In this document: one piece after another, positions 1 through 12,599 of the stretch | Numbering within the stretch: position 1 is the first letter of the stretch | Layout: every line of letters starts with the position of its first letter | DNA from: Juglans regia | Taxonomy: Eukaryota > Streptophyta > Magnoliopsida > Fagales > Juglandaceae | DNA length: 64,000 nt | Direction: 5' to 3' | Assembly (NCBI RefSeq): GCF_001411555.2 | Contig: NC_049908.1 | Location: 27,008,724-27,072,723 of the forward strand | The notes under the pieces: model-generated | Seen by the model: the letters and a program-made list of their open reading frames with translations, nothing else | The model's database searches: none | What the model was told of the DNA's origin: nothing | Position numbers and translations under genes: made by a program

Positions 1-2960
1 TGCCATTATTGAGAATCTTGAAGCTTAGTACTATTCTATCTCTACTTCATAAAAATTAATAAAACCTTGAAGCAAGAGCTGAAAAAGGACGAATACCATT
101 TCTTAGAACGAAGTCCTTAATTCCAAAGGAAACATCCCAGCCCTATAGCCGAGCAAAAGGTATACAAGCTTTAGGATTTGTTTGGGAATACAACTGTTAT
201 CATATATTTTCAAATTATTTTACTATTATTTACAAAGTATTCGTTATTATTTTATTATTATTTACAAAATATTTACTATTATTTTACTATTATTCACAAA
301 CTATTTCACAACTATTCATGATAGATATTCTGAAATAGTCTTAGTATCCAAATGAGTCCTTAGCTTTGTTCGTTATTAAAGATATATGCCATGGAAGCTA
401 TCAACTCCTATCAGACCTTTTTTTACATCGGTATCCTAATTTCGTCCGTCCGTGGTGATGATATCAAGTTTCTTTCTAGAGAAGCCAGATCATTTGATTT
501 TTGCCATGCAGGCACGGATGATATTTAAGGGCACGGCTCACCTAGCTTCAACGACACACCCATCTTGCATCCTCCCACTTTTAAATGGGAGTATGATGCG
601 TGTCCTAAATAGAGTTCAACTCTGAAAATATATGATGTTTGCTAAAGGTGAATTATGTGGCAAGTTTAATATTTGTTTAAGAGCTTTGTTACTTATCATT
701 CATATATATACTCTATACACTACATTTTTTTTTTTGTTTTATTTTTCCTAAATTAATTGAATTCTTCTACTAATTATCTATATACCACACATTTGGTAAG
801 AGAAAGAAATAAAAAATAAAAAATTATGTAGGTATGGTGTGTGGTGCAGTGTGCATGGGGATCATGCTAAGTAGATTTTTTATTTGTTTAAACTAAGACC
901 TAATTGTTGCTAACTCGACGCAGGCAGAGTGGATGATCAGTTTGTTCTCCTTAACTCTTTCCGAGCAGCAATGAGTTCAGCTAGACGGAGTTCTCGTAGG
1001 CTTCAAGAGTATTTGAGCTTGACACAAAAGCTTCGTCTGTGCTCCTTCCAGGTACAGCCCATGACGAGTTGTACGAATTAAGATGATAATCTTCTATTCT
1101 CACTTGAAGTTCTTCGCTATCTGCCCGATTCAGCCATGATAACCCTAGCTACTAGTCTCCTTGTTCTTTGTTAAGGGCCACCAAGTCAATCAGCTACTAG
1201 AAAAAAAGTAAAAAAAATATGGAAGTAAAAAGCTGGATCATCAATATATATTACTACAAGAAAAATGGATTTTTATGACTATTTAATTGCAGCGAAAAGG
1301 CTATTTGTGAACAAAACAGATTCATTTTAACTGTAAATAATCATTTCGTTAGAATTAAATGACAAAAAATGAGCAGTTTTCTTATAGTGTATGCATGCCC
1401 GATAGAAAAAATATATCTTCTCATTAAAAAATAATAATAGAAGCTACTACATTTTTCCAATTGATCAGCATGGCCCTTAAATGAAGACAAACCTCTTATA
1501 TATTAATCATTCAATCATTCACATAGAAATTCCAAACGAACACCAATCTATATGCGTACGTAGCAACAGGGGGGCCAGCTGATCAGCATATATACAAACA
1601 ATTCTGGGTAGAGGGGCATGAGGGAGAGTCGTCGGTAGTGGCATTACTAGTGTCAGAATCAATGAGCTGCCATGTTCGCATGGCCCCCCTCTGTCCCCGT
1701 AAGAGTGAGCATCACCAAAGGGAGCACATACCAGGTTGCTCCTTCAATGACCTAGCTAGGCAACAGAAGAAATTAAACCCTAATATATATATATATATAT
1801 ATACCCTACGCCCATTAATTACCTGTGTTCAAAATATTGTGCAGGTGTTCTCTGTTCACTAGCATGTGCTTGCTCACATGTGAAACCCACATGTCAGCCA
1901 TACCCACGTAATCAATTTTGTCACGTACGTACTCCAGCATGCATGCCTTGAAGAATAGAATAATACAAATTAAATATTACGTACTTGTAGCTATAGCTAG
2001 TTAATTTGTTCAATAAATTTGGTGCTAATTGATTAGTTAAAGCCGAAGTGAACGTACGTACCCATCGATCGATAGGGGGTTAATCTGAAGTGCTTATCAA
2101 ACTATATATAAATACTTTAGGGTTTTGTCATTGCCGTTAATGAGCTAATTAATTATCACTGTCCCCGTAAGGTTTGGGAGTACAAGACATTCATTGTAGG
2201 GTGATTATGGTCTCATTTGTGATGTTTGATGTTTCGAGTATATTATCATGTCAAGCGACAAAAAGCTTATTCATTAATCTAAAGTAGTATAGACGTTATC
2301 ATGTCTCGTTGTTTTTAATATTCAGTGTCTGTCTGCTCGGAGAGCCAATAAACTTTGTAATTTGCTGACTTGATGATCAACACTGCTAGCTCAGTACTGA
2401 ACTTTGTCGCTTTTCCCGTATTCTTTTACTTTTTAGGCAAAAAGATGCGGCCAAGAAGTCCAAGTAGTCGTTTAATTAATTATTAATTAATTAATAATGT
2501 TATCGCAGGACCGGAAATTTCCTTTCAGTACATGATCGATCGTGTGTGTTCTGTCGATCGAACCATGCATGATAATATATATGATATATTTATTGAAAAT
2601 AATTAAGGGAAAAATTAGAAGTCTGCTTCTTTACATGATGCATGCATGCATGCATTTTTTTCCTTAAGTGATTATTAATTAATTAAAGAACCATTTGTTT
2701 TTCCTCAAGTGATTAATGTCTAAACATGACTTCATTTAAGATCGATGGGTTGAAGTTGATCAGTTGGCTAGCTAGCTAGCTAGTGAACGTGATCGATGTG
2801 CAGCAAAGGCCAAGTTATAATTAATTTTTAGCTAGCAGTCAACCAAGAACGTGGTGATCATCGACCAAAATTCCAAACCTGGATAGTTTATTTCACTTCA
2901 ATTCCAGCTTCGATCTTAATTAGGACCTTACATAATGGGAAGTACATTTTTTTAAAAAAA
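1..2960. other. Gene-poor intergenic sequence
   Basis: No gene could be supported here. About 178-355 is an AT-rich stretch beginning with a 'ggtttgtttggga' type start and ending 'tatccaaatgag', resembling one end-to-end copy of the AT-rich dispersed repeat seen at 8344, 9145, 12390 and 58212. A (TA)n run lies near 1783-1802, and GCTAGCTAGC, GTACGTACGT and CATGCATGCA runs are scattered. A short open stretch at about 927-1050 (+), after a possible splice acceptor, has no stop for about 40 codons and is Ser/Arg-rich, but I do not recognise it. Confidence 0.5.
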
Positions 2961-3130
2961 AAGTGATGCTATACACAGTCGTTGAGTGTGCAAGCGCTGT
3001 ACAGTCACTTTAAAAAGAGTGAGATCTACTATTAATTTTTTTTTCATGTACATATGTCTCGTATTTATTTATTTTTTTTCAAAATGATTCGTGACGCTTG
3101 CATACTCACAATTACAACTATCATTTCTTA
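2961..3130. mobile_element. MITE, family 1 (long terminal inverted repeats)
   Basis: The left end reads 'gctatacacagtcgttgag' followed by 'tgtgcaagcgctgtacagtc'. The right end, read on the minus strand, gives 'gatagttgtaattgtgag' followed by 'tatgcaagcgtc'. The two ends are therefore degenerate inverted repeats around an AT-rich core with no coding capacity. The same layout recurs at 50611-50790 and 60223-60392 and in truncated form at 24260-24354. The long shared ends and small size make it a non-autonomous DNA transposon. The superfamily is not settled. Confidence 0.6.
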
Positions 3131-4101
3131 AAATAAAAACAAAGAGAATAGTTAAATATAAGCTAGCTATGAGTGAAAATTGATTAATTTCCCACAAATC
3201 TTTTGAAAAAAATTAGACGCGTAATTTAAAAGCCAGTTTTTTCATATAGATATATTCCAGTCTTCTCTTTTTTTTTTTTTCAAATTGCTTGCATGCCTTA
3301 TACTAGCACAAATCATTTCTTTCTATTTATATTATATATTTATGAAAGTTTTAAACCTTTCCAGTTAGCTGTACGTATATACATTAACCGAGCTTCAAGT
3401 GTACTGTAGCTATATATATATATATTTCTTTTTGATTTTTTAAAATAACCTGAATATTCAATAAATGTTTCATGCAAAAAAGGTAAAATTTCATCATGAA
3501 TGCATATTACATAATTTGTCATGTGTCAATCCAAACAAATTACGTACGTAGTACTACTAGATCTAGAAAATGTTTCAAAACCATTTTTGTTTCGCCTGAA
3601 AATAATTTTTCAATTTTATTAATTTTGTTTTTTCCGTCACATATATAGAAAAGGCAGAAGATAGCTAATTTTTCCATAAAATCTCTAATATTAATTCCAC
3701 TGAAAATATTTTCATACTGGAAAAAAAAAAAAAAACTGCTTTACGTATAAATTACGTCAAAATTTACAGCATATGCAGCTATGAAGTACACAAAATTTCA
3801 TCCTATATATATATAGTCTACCGGCCTTTTTAATATATAATATAGGAACATGAAATTTATTCGATCTATTTTCATGTGATCAGCTTGCCTATCGTGTCAA
3901 GGGCATAAAGAGTATTATTTATACAAGAGTTTCAAATAAATTTTTTTATTTTATTTTGTTTTTGCCGATCGTGTCACGCGCGTACATGCATCAGATATGA
4001 GCACGTGATCACCTCTTGAACATATTATTAGCTAGCATGCATTGTATTTAACTATACTACTTAAGCTATATATAAATATTTTCTAACTAAGCGATGTATA
4101 A

Positions 4102-4139
<38 letters not shown>

Positions 4140-5990
4140 CAAACTCCACACTTAGTGATCGAGTAACATAATATTGATGATCGAGTCATCTTTTATTGAT
4201 TCGTACCATTTCACATTCATACGATGCGTTAAATTAACATGTAAAAGGGTTTGATGTGATTTAAAGAACATCGACATCAGATTTTCTTGATATCCGATCC
4301 CCTGCCAAGATGCTTGATAACCGAATATCATCTGAGATATGCTTTGTTCCCTGTGAAGTAACTCACATTAATTCAAGAATAGAGATAAGAAAGACTCGTG
4401 CATAAATTTTGGCCATGCATAATATTGTTAACATCCTTTAGACCAGGTTATAGTAACTCAGGTTCTCAGAACTTGGACTTGTGAAAATAGAGAAGAAGGC
4501 AGTTGAAAGAGGGTGACCTTGGGGTTGGAGAGTCCCCGATGTCGAAATTAGTAAAATCTTTTAGAAATTTGTAAATAAGTTATAAGAGAGTAGAGATCAT
4601 AGAGCGTTTCTCGTACCTAGAAGTTGCTATTTATACCAAGAGTCTGGGGGATAGATTGTGTCTGCCCCCATGGAGTCCGTGTGTCAGAGTCATTTACTAA
4701 GGCATAGGTCTGCAATGACATCATTAATATGGTGTGCAGCTCGAGTACTGGTGTTATTAATGTGGCATGATTCCCATATTTGCCTCACCCTAATGGTGTC
4801 TTTGGTGGTCCGTCGATATCTTTGACGTCAGAGGATCGATTGAAGGTCCCCATACTTTCCACCTATGATGTGGACAAATACTCAAGGGTTGGACATTGTC
4901 CAAGGGATTTCCAAGTCGGTGAGTCTCATTCTTCTGCAGTATTAATGTGAGTCGAGTCAAAGAGTCTACTTGTTCTGGATTAAGTCTGGCTTCTTGTCTC
5001 CTTTTAGTTGCCCTTCTCGGACCCACACATATATAGCCAGAAACCGCGTAACCTGTGCAAGCTAGAGAATATAAAGCTAGCATTGATTACACCCCTAGAA
5101 AGTTTAAAGGGCAATTTGACTTTTGTGATTTCTTGCAAGTTACTCTTTATCGCCCTGCATGCGTAGTTGGTGACGATTTTGAATATCCCAAAGGAAACAG
5201 CCTCAGGACATGTCAACTTTACTTGCATATTAATTTCTCTTCCAGTGGAAGATCAGATCAGAGATACTGGATAAGTGCAGGAATTCCAACGACGTCCTGC
5301 TCAAGATGGAATGTACGTAGTTTGAAACCCTAATACGTACCAAAGTCACAAATGCATGACTTCTGCTTCTTAATTGGCCTAAGGCCCATGAAAGCAAAAA
5401 CACGGCCAAATTTCATGTTTTGTTTATTTTCTCATTTCCAGGGTATTAATAAATAAAGTAGTGGTCCCATACGTACGTACGTACTCACTAAAAAAAGCAG
5501 TGTAAATGATAAGGTCGGTCGATCGAGATAGGAAACAATTAAAACCGCCCACCGTCGGCAGGAGGGCAGCACAAGTTCAGTACTCCGCGTCTTTGGCCGC
5601 TTATCTCGCGGGCGCCATTACGTACGTACGTATTTCATTGCAAGCGGAAATATCTGTTCACACATAAGCTGTCAAGTGATAACTAAAAAGGCAACGTACA
5701 CTTGTAAATAAATTACACCGTAATTGAATTTTCGAGATAATTAATTAGTAGATAATGATCACATATATCACGGTGAAGTTATCATGAAGACATCACCAAG
5801 AATTCATGCAAGGTGCAATATGACACGAAGTACTTGTACAAACGAAGCTAGAGACACTTCTAATCCAATAAAAGGATAGAGTGCATGACTTCTACAATCT
5901 TCTCAAAAAAGAAAAAACAAGAAAAATCAGAACTTGGCCGAAAAATAAAAAGTAAAAAACTTTTCGAATGATCATGAGTAATGCCCTTAA
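3131..5990. other. Intergenic sequence with a possible LTR remnant
   Basis: No gene could be supported. A (TA)n run lies at about 4107-4136. The stretch 4440-5030 is less AT-rich than its surroundings. It carries a 'ccccgatgtcgaaattag' segment followed by a 'gctatttatacc' TATA-like segment and a run of G, an arrangement I associate with plant LTR sequences. No target duplication or coding part was found, so it can only be called a possible LTR fragment. A 92-codon open frame at 5055-5333 (+) has no recognisable domain. Confidence 0.35.
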
Positions 5991-5997
5991 GACCAGA

Positions 5998-7872
5998 CTA
6001 TCGTTCATCGGACGACTCGCTGTCACGGTCACGGTCACGAGATGATAGCCGGAAAACCCACTTAGTGATCAGTGACTTTTTTTTCGAGTTCTTGGCAGAA
6101 TAATAATGGTGCAATGATCTTTTGTTGCCATTGTTGGTGGTGGAGTCCACAACAAAGTTCTTCAGCCGTTGCATGGCGAGGTTCAAAGTCGCTTCGGACA
6201 TGTTAGCAAAGCAAATACGAAACCATCCCGGTTCGGTGCAGTGGCAGGACGATCCCGGAGAGATATTTAACCGGACGTCGTAAACAATTTTCTTCCAAAG
6301 CTCCATTTCCGATTCGAAAGTGTTAGAGTGCAAGAGGTGCCGCATGTCCACCCAGCAAAATAAAGCTGCATTGCTCTTAAGGCAGCTAATGCCAGCTTTC
6401 TGCAGGCCCATGACGAGCATTTTCTGTCTTTGTTCAAGCCTCTCCTGGTTCTCGAAGAGGTATTTCTTCGTGAATTTCTTGTCAGAAAGCAATGCAGAAA
6501 GAAGGTATTGGGTTTGGGAAGAAACTAAGCCAAAGCTTGACATTTTGGTTGCCGCGGCCACGACCATCTCATCGTTGGAATAGATTGCCCCGATACGAAA
6601 ACCAGGAAGACCCAGGTCCTTCGAAAGACTATACACAGTATGAACTCTGTTCCAGACTTCGGTGTTTTCGTAGCCATTTAGAACTTCCATGACGCTTACG
6701 AAGCCTGGAGAGCTAAAAACGGTGCCGGAATAAATCTCATCGCTTATGAGATGGATATCTTTAGCAGTAATGAAGTCGATGAGGAGATTCAGTTCACTTA
6801 GACTCAATGTGGTTCCCAATGGATTTGACGGGTTCGTCACCAACACACCTTTCACTCTTAGATTACGTTTATGTGCTTCTTGGTAGGCTTCTTCAAGAGC
6901 GGATGCAGTAATCCGGAAGCCATTGGAGCTAGTGCAGTGTATCGGTACAATCTCAACCTCGGTTCGCCACTTGAGATCCCTATCAAATCTGCAAATTAAC
7001 CAAGGAATGCAAGCAAAATCAGGGAAATGCATTTTATCGTGTAAATAATGAGCCACTTCGTAATTAATTTATGTACGTATTAAAAGAAGTAATAGATATA
7101 TCTTAGCAGTTAGCAGAGGCCGGGGAAAGTAAACAGGAAGATATTTTTATATGTACGTACGTACGTACCCAGGATAGTATGGAGTCGGAAGGAGAAAGGC
7201 TTCGCCAGCTTCAGCTAGGCAAAACATGAGAGTCTCGTTAGCTGAAGTTGAGCCGGCAGTGAGAACGAGGCGGCTGGGATCAAAGGACACTTTGTTTCCT
7301 CTGATTTCTGCCATGAATTCTGCCAATGCCTGAAAGAGATTTTGAATGCCAGAAATTTGAAGTTAGAGACAAACGTTAATATATACTAGAGGAAAAATTT
7401 TCATTTCTCTGAGGAAGGAAAATAATAATTTGCTATATTATATATATATACACACACATATAAATATACCTTTTTGAAAGCGGGGAGGCCATGATAATCT
7501 TGGAAGAGAGCAAGCTCTCTGAATATGGAGTTTCCATCTCTTTTGAACCCTGCTGCGTCCGGGTTCATAGCAAGCCACGATTCAAGAATATCAAAGGAGA
7601 GCTGTACGTTCAAAATGTTGCATTAAAACGACGTAACCCACCACACTTTGTAAGCAAATTCAAGCTGGAATTAAACAATATTGTTTCATTTTGGAGTACG
7701 TTTATATAATTTGTATATATCTAACCTGATTCTCCGCGAGACCCATCTGAATGATCCCATTTGGATTCCGAACCTCGTCGAAGGGGTTATTCTCGTATTC
7801 CTGCCACCCTAGGAAGTATGAGGAATCTTGCCCGTGAGTGTTGCACGTGACCTTTCTAGACAAGAGCTTCAT
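5998..7872 (-). CDS. ACS: 1-aminocyclopropane-1-carboxylate synthase (type II ACS)
   Basis: This pyridoxal-phosphate enzyme of the cytosol converts S-adenosylmethionine to ACC, the committed step of ethylene synthesis. Four exons are inferred on the minus strand: 7726-7872, 7470-7601, 7169-7329 and 5998-6988. All have GT-AG borders, and the joined frame has 476 codons plus TAG, inside the family's usual 440-500. The start is the ATG at 7872 (MKLLSRK), which begins the conserved N-terminus. An upstream in-frame ATG at 7965 adds only unconserved residues. Family motifs seen include [48 protein letters not shown] and [12 protein letters not shown], whose lysine (about residue 270) binds PLP. The C-terminus has WVF, RLS and an R/D/E-rich end finishing in DER. 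That is the layout of type II ACS proteins, which ETO1/EOL ubiquitin ligases turn over. The tail carries an odd RDRDRD run. Confidence 0.95.
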
Positions 7873-8086
7873 TTCTGGTACTGTCTCTCTGCGATTAATT
7901 AAGCTATGAAGAAGAAGCTCTTTCACAGAAAGGTGCAGAAAACAGAGAATGACAGCAAGATCCAAACTATTTCGGGGATCAGAAAGAGAGAAAGAAAGCT
8001 TTGAAACGTCTTTGGATTGAAACTTGAAGACCCACAGCTAGCTAGCTAGGTTAATTGGTGCAGTGGAGAGCTCTATGCACATGTGT

Positions 8087-8096
8087 GTATATATAT
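8087..8096 (-). promoter_or_regulatory. Candidate TATA box of the ACS gene
   Basis: A TATATATA tract lies about 215 bp upstream of the proposed ACS start codon. It would allow a 5' leader of roughly 185 bases. It is the nearest good TATA-like site, but short TA runs are common in this window, so the assignment rests on position only. Confidence 0.3.
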
Positions 8097-8343
8097 TAGA
8101 TAATAGAAGTACTTATCGTCAAGTCTCTTTGAGATGGAATGCCACGTCGGATGCAAAAAAATACATTTGACCACAAGGAGAGCGACAGGCCGGACCTCTT
8201 GTTTCAACATGAATCTAATTATATTAATATATTTGTACTGTATGCGGTACGCGCTTTCCACCGCCCCGGCCAAAAAAACTTCCAAGACTTTTGAATTCAT
8301 GAGTTTTTACTCTTTTCTTTTCAACTTCCTATTTCTTTATCGA

Positions 8344-8542
8344 GGCCCGTTTAGACAGTAAAATGATTCATTTTATCTTATTTTTATAATTTTTAAAAAT
8401 TATCTTATAAAATATAATAAATAATTTAATTTTTTTAAATTTTAAAATAATAATATTATTATTAAAAAATAATATTCCAACAATATTTCATTCAATTTTC
8501 AATTTTTATATACAATCATCTTATCTTATCTCACTATCCAGT
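8344..8542. repeat. AT-rich dispersed repeat, family 2, copy 1
   Basis: This block runs from 'gcccgtttagacagt' to 'tcttatctcactatccag'. Its core contains 'aaattttaaaataataatat' and 'aacaatatttcattcaattt' type segments. Read on the opposite strand it shares the arrangement of the copies at 9145-9330, 12390-12585 and 58212-58572: an end resembling 'tttggatagtgagata', then 'aatattgttagaatatt', then 'gagatttgaaaaagttgaatt', then a final 'ccaaacg'. It has no coding capacity. It is probably an old non-autonomous element. Confidence 0.55.
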
Positions 8543-8644
8543 ATCTAATCCTATGATGTGATCAATCACATTAAGCTCATGTATTATATATAATATCACA
8601 TATATGTATAAAGGGAGAGATATGTAGAGACATTAAGCGCATCA

Positions 8645-8646
<2 letters not shown>

Positions 8647-8682
<36 letters not shown>
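8647..8682. repeat. Compound (CT)n(TA)n microsatellite
   Basis: About twelve CT dinucleotides are followed directly by about eight TA dinucleotides. Plain TA microsatellites also occur near 9049-9080 and 9417-9442. Confidence 0.9.
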
Positions 8683-9045
8683 GTCTTTCAACGAAACTAA
8701 GACAATTTTATTTGCATCTCATTATTGATAAGAACAAATTATCAATGCAGAAAAGTCTGAACCGTTTACTCTGTGGAAGTTCTGAACTGATCACAATCTT
8801 CAATATTTCAACAATTCAAGGCGAATTTGAACAATATAATGTTAGGAATAAGGACAGAATATATATCTTCCACAGAGAGTTTCTGAAAAGCATCTTTACA
8901 CAAGTTTTTCTAATCACGGAGCTAGCTAGTTGCTGCTAGGAAAATACCTAGCAATTTCACCGGCAATTCTCAAAAAATTTATAAGTTTACTCATTCCTAT
9001 TAGCTAGATAGCTATCTTTAATCCCGCAAGATGAAAAACTTAAGG

Positions 9046-9083
<38 letters not shown>

Positions 9084-9144
9084 TTGACACTGGCCTTCAA
9101 CTACGACCAAATGTTTTTAGTTTTAGTTTCCAAAAGATCATAGG

Positions 9145-9330
9145 GAGGTTTGGTCAGTGAATTGAGATAAAAGATCATGAATAAAATATTGTTAGAATAT
9201 TATTTTTTAATATTATTTTTATTTTGAGATTTGATAAAGTTGAATTATTTCTTGTATTTTGCATGGGAGTTTGAGAAAGTTGTAATGACTAAATAAGATG
9301 AACTAAAAGACTTCTTGTATCCAAACAATA
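9145..9330. repeat. AT-rich dispersed repeat, family 2, copy 2
   Basis: The start is 'aggtttggtcagtgaattgag' with the recurring core 'aatattgttagaatatt' and 'attttgagatttgataaag'. The end is 'cttgtatccaaacaata'. The start and end have the usual 'TTTGG...CCAAA' relation of family 2. It is noncoding. Confidence 0.6.
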
Positions 9331-9415
9331 ATCCCGAGTGACTTGAATGTAGCTATCAAGAAAATTACAATCATGTGCATCTTTGGTTAAGATCACCAAC
9401 CTGTAAGATTGTGTC

Positions 9416-9449
<34 letters not shown>

Positions 9450-9934
9450 TTTGATTCACCTTAACGGTTAGATCGAATTAGATCAAGAGTGTATTATACA
9501 TAAGTTTTTTGTAGTTAGAATGTGTAATGTCTTACTTTTAGTGGTTTGTAATTAAACGACTGCATGCACGACAACAAAATTACCTTTTAGGGAAGAAAAC
9601 ACGTACAAATTCATCCTCAAATTATTTCTTCCCTACAAATCCAATTTATTGTTGATATATAGTTTTGAGAGTGAAAATTAATTTAAGTACAATTTTTCAA
9701 AAAGGCAAAGAAATAGTACTAGTACCATTAATTGAGTTCAAAAATTTCAGTTAATTCTGCGTGAATGTTTTAACCTAGAATAGGGAAATAATTGGAAACA
9801 AAAAAAAGTTTAAAAAAAAGAAAAAAACAAACTTTAAGACAAGGTAGGGATCGAAAAGTGTTGTAATGTTGATCAGAAAGCCATACCGACAGCAATAAAA
9901 AGGCAAGAGTGACCCACAAGCTGGTCCGCGCGCG

Positions 9935-10090
9935 CTACGACCCAGCCAAGAGTACTGTGCCTCCATGGCCCATATGCTCCCTTGCTGGACTTGCCGCATC
10001 AAATACTTGTCGGCCATATCCTTCACCTTTAAGCCTCTCCATTACTTCCTGTTCATGATCAACTTCCAAACCAAATGACTTGATTATTTC
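9935..10090 (-). other. Unrecognised short open frame (52 codons)
   Basis: On the minus strand a frame runs from about 10090 to a TAG at 9935. It contains EVMERLKGEGYGRQVFDAA, then a GHGGTV-like stretch. Its composition is that of real protein: mixed charged residues and glycines, with no low-complexity bias. It is locally more GC-rich than its surroundings. There is no start codon at the beginning of the frame, and an in-frame stop lies just upstream, so it would have to be a terminal exon or a gene remnant. I do not recognise the family. Confidence 0.25.
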
Positions 10091-11115
10091 AGGTCAAACT
10101 TGTCGATCGGTAGTAGTACTACTACTATCTCTAGTAGTGCGCGCGTCCAAAACGATAATATTATTATGATCTTAAGAGATTTAAACCCAAGATTTTGTAT
10201 TCTGCAGAAAGATCATGTTTTGCTGAAAATCTTTGCATTTGGTAAAATATGATGCTGATATTGCTGATGATCAAGGGGTTTGAATTTGAGCAGGAACTCA
10301 TCATGTGTGAGGTGATCAGGTGTATAATTAAGCTAGACCTTTTTTCCGTCGCAATATGGCTCGAGCCCCGTTCTGAGTGCAGGAGACGTGTGCAAATTTA
10401 ACAAGATAGAGTTGGTGCCTGCCTGCCTGCCTGCCCATTGAATATTAGAGTTGGTGGTAGTGTTTTAGTCATGATAACATGACACCTGCACGCCAATTGG
10501 ACGCCAAAGACTGGACTACCGTCGCGTCCGCCCTTAGTTTTAGCTACCTGATTTGTTAGGTTTACAAAGTGTGAATCTTAGGATAAGTTTAATTCACTGA
10601 AAAAATTCATTAAAGAAAGTGCCTTTTCAGTACGTAATAGATCAAGTGATTAAAAAGTGAGCAAGCAATCGAAGGGTTATTTTTGTTAGCTGGCTCTAGC
10701 TTAGGTAATTAGGTAGGTGAGGTGTGGCTTCCAGATTCCGAGGTCCTTTTAATTTTCTCTCTAATTCGTCGTTGCCTTCAACATTTTTGAGGGATTTCAT
10801 GAGAAAAGTGACAGACAGCTCATCATGAAGATCGATCGTGTTTGTACTTTGTATATATGTCAAGTATATATAAGTTTACTTGATCCTTGTTTCGTTTTCA
10901 GGTTTGATATGGGGTACTTAATTTTATATATATATATAGGAAACCACCTCCAAGCAACCGCGCGTATATATATGAAGGTCTGCTGCTAAATTAAAGGAGT
11001 AGTTGCTATTTGCTAAACAACTAACGAGGATCGAAATCAGTGCAGGTGATGATCATCACATGAGGAAACTACAGTGAAGCAACCTTATTGCAGACTATAT
11101 ACGTGTAGTAGTACT
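10091..11115. other. Intergenic sequence
   Basis: No gene or clear repeat is supported. A GCCTGCCTGCCTGCC run lies near 10420-10434 and short TA runs near 10927-10938. The region is otherwise unremarkable. Confidence 0.5.
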
Positions 11116-11123
11116 GTAGTAGT

Positions 11124-11796
11124 TAGGAGTGATAAACGGTCCGGTCGGACCGAACGGACTGACTTGACCAACCGCTTTGGTCCAGACCGGACCGGACCGA
11201 GACTTAGACCAGTCCGGTCCGGTCCACATTTTAGAGGACCGATACTTTTCGGTCCGATCCACGGTCCAAGGTTTTTTCAGACCGGACTGGACCGGACCGA
11301 ATGAAAAAAAATATATATATATTTTATATATAATAATTGTACAATTAACAATATAAATTTTTAAATATATTATTAATACTTGTTAATATTCTATAAATTA
11401 ATAATATTTTATATATATCTTCATCTAACCTATCACTATTAACAATATAAAATTTTAAATATGTTATTAACACTTGTTAATATTCTATGAATTAACTAAT
11501 ATATAATATCAATTAGTTAATTATATAGTAATTATATAAATTAATAATATAATTTTCATCTAATTTATTATCATTGATCATATAAAATATTTTTTTTATT
11601 GAGTTTGTTACATAATCCACATTAATAAGTTACTTAATTTAATTTAGTATTTTAAATAAATTTTTTTTATTAATTATTTTAAAAAAATAATAGGCTGGAC
11701 CGACTGGGTGTCCGGTCCGGTCCCTTTGGGTGTTCGGTCCAATCCGGTCTGGAAAAATGATGGACCCTGGACCGGACCGGACCATTTGCAGCCCTA
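11124..11796. mobile_element. hAT-type foldback MITE with GGTCCGG arrays
   Basis: The left end begins TAGGAGTGATAAACGGTCCGG. The right end, on the opposite strand, begins TAGGGCTGCAAATGGTCCGG, so the ends are inverted repeats of the hAT 'TAGGG-TG' type. The flanks are gtagtagt (11116-11123) and gtagtggt (11797-11804), an 8-bp target duplication with one mismatch. The first and last 150 bp or so are packed with GGTCCGG/CCGGACC motifs in both orientations. The middle (about 11305-11690) is over 80% A+T. There is no transposase frame. Confidence 0.8.
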
Positions 11797-12389
11797 GTAG
11801 TGGTTGATGTCAGCAATGAGGGCACCATCAGTGGCAGAACCAAAAATTTGTTTTGGGGCGGGGGTCAAGCAAAGCTAAAACTATAATAAAATATTTTTTG
11901 TTCTATTTTTATATAATTTTTTCTGCTGTATAGAACAATATACTAGTAAGATCTAAAATAAAAATAAAATTCATTTAATACAACCTATATATTAAAAAAG
12001 TATATGATATGTCAAGAACAAGATATCATTGAAATAACATAAAGACAATCATACAAATATATCAAACAAAAAAAATACAAAATGTCTAAAATTGTAACTT
12101 GCGTTCTTTTAAAGAAACAAAATCATCAAGTATTGAATCTAATTGGACTTATAAGTAATTAATCTATAAAATCAAAATAATTTTGTAGAGGGAACCCATA
12201 CAAAATAAGATTAATATAATCCTATTAAATTAGGTCCGTTGTTGGGTACCATGCATATATATTTGATTAGGTGAATGCACGAAAATACCGAGCTAGGTCT
12301 AATTTTTCTCTCATTTTCTTCCTCAACCCTCTTATACGTACAAGTTTATCTTTTTTACGGTTTAATTAATGTACATTAATTTTTAGATC

Positions 12390-12585
12390 TAGTTTGTTTT
12401 CGTAGATGAGATGACATGAAATGAGATGAGTACTTGAGATAAAAATTAAAAAATAAAATAAAATATTGTTAGAATATATTTTTTTAATATTTTTTATATT
12501 GTTTTGAGATTTGAAAAAATTGAATTGTTCCTTTTATTTTGTATAAAAATTTTAAAAAAATTATAATAATTAAATAAAATGTATC
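12390..12585. repeat. AT-rich dispersed repeat, family 2, copy 3
   Basis: The start is 'agtttgttttcgtagatgag' followed by 'atgagatgag' repeats. The shared core is 'aaatattgttagaatatatt', then 'gttttgagatttgaaaaaat', 'tgaattgttccttttatttt', and an end near 'aaataaaatg'. The order of sub-motifs matches copy 2. It is noncoding. Confidence 0.6.
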
Positions 12586-12599
12586 GTGGAAATCAACTT

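Noticed and set aside
1555..1710. Possible microRNA-like hairpin (GGGGGGCC and GGCCCCCC segments)
   Set aside because: The pairing is patchy, and no segment matches a microRNA family I know.
11074..11304. 76-codon frame rich in Arg, Gly and Pro
   Set aside because: It arises from the GGTCCGG array of the hAT-type element.
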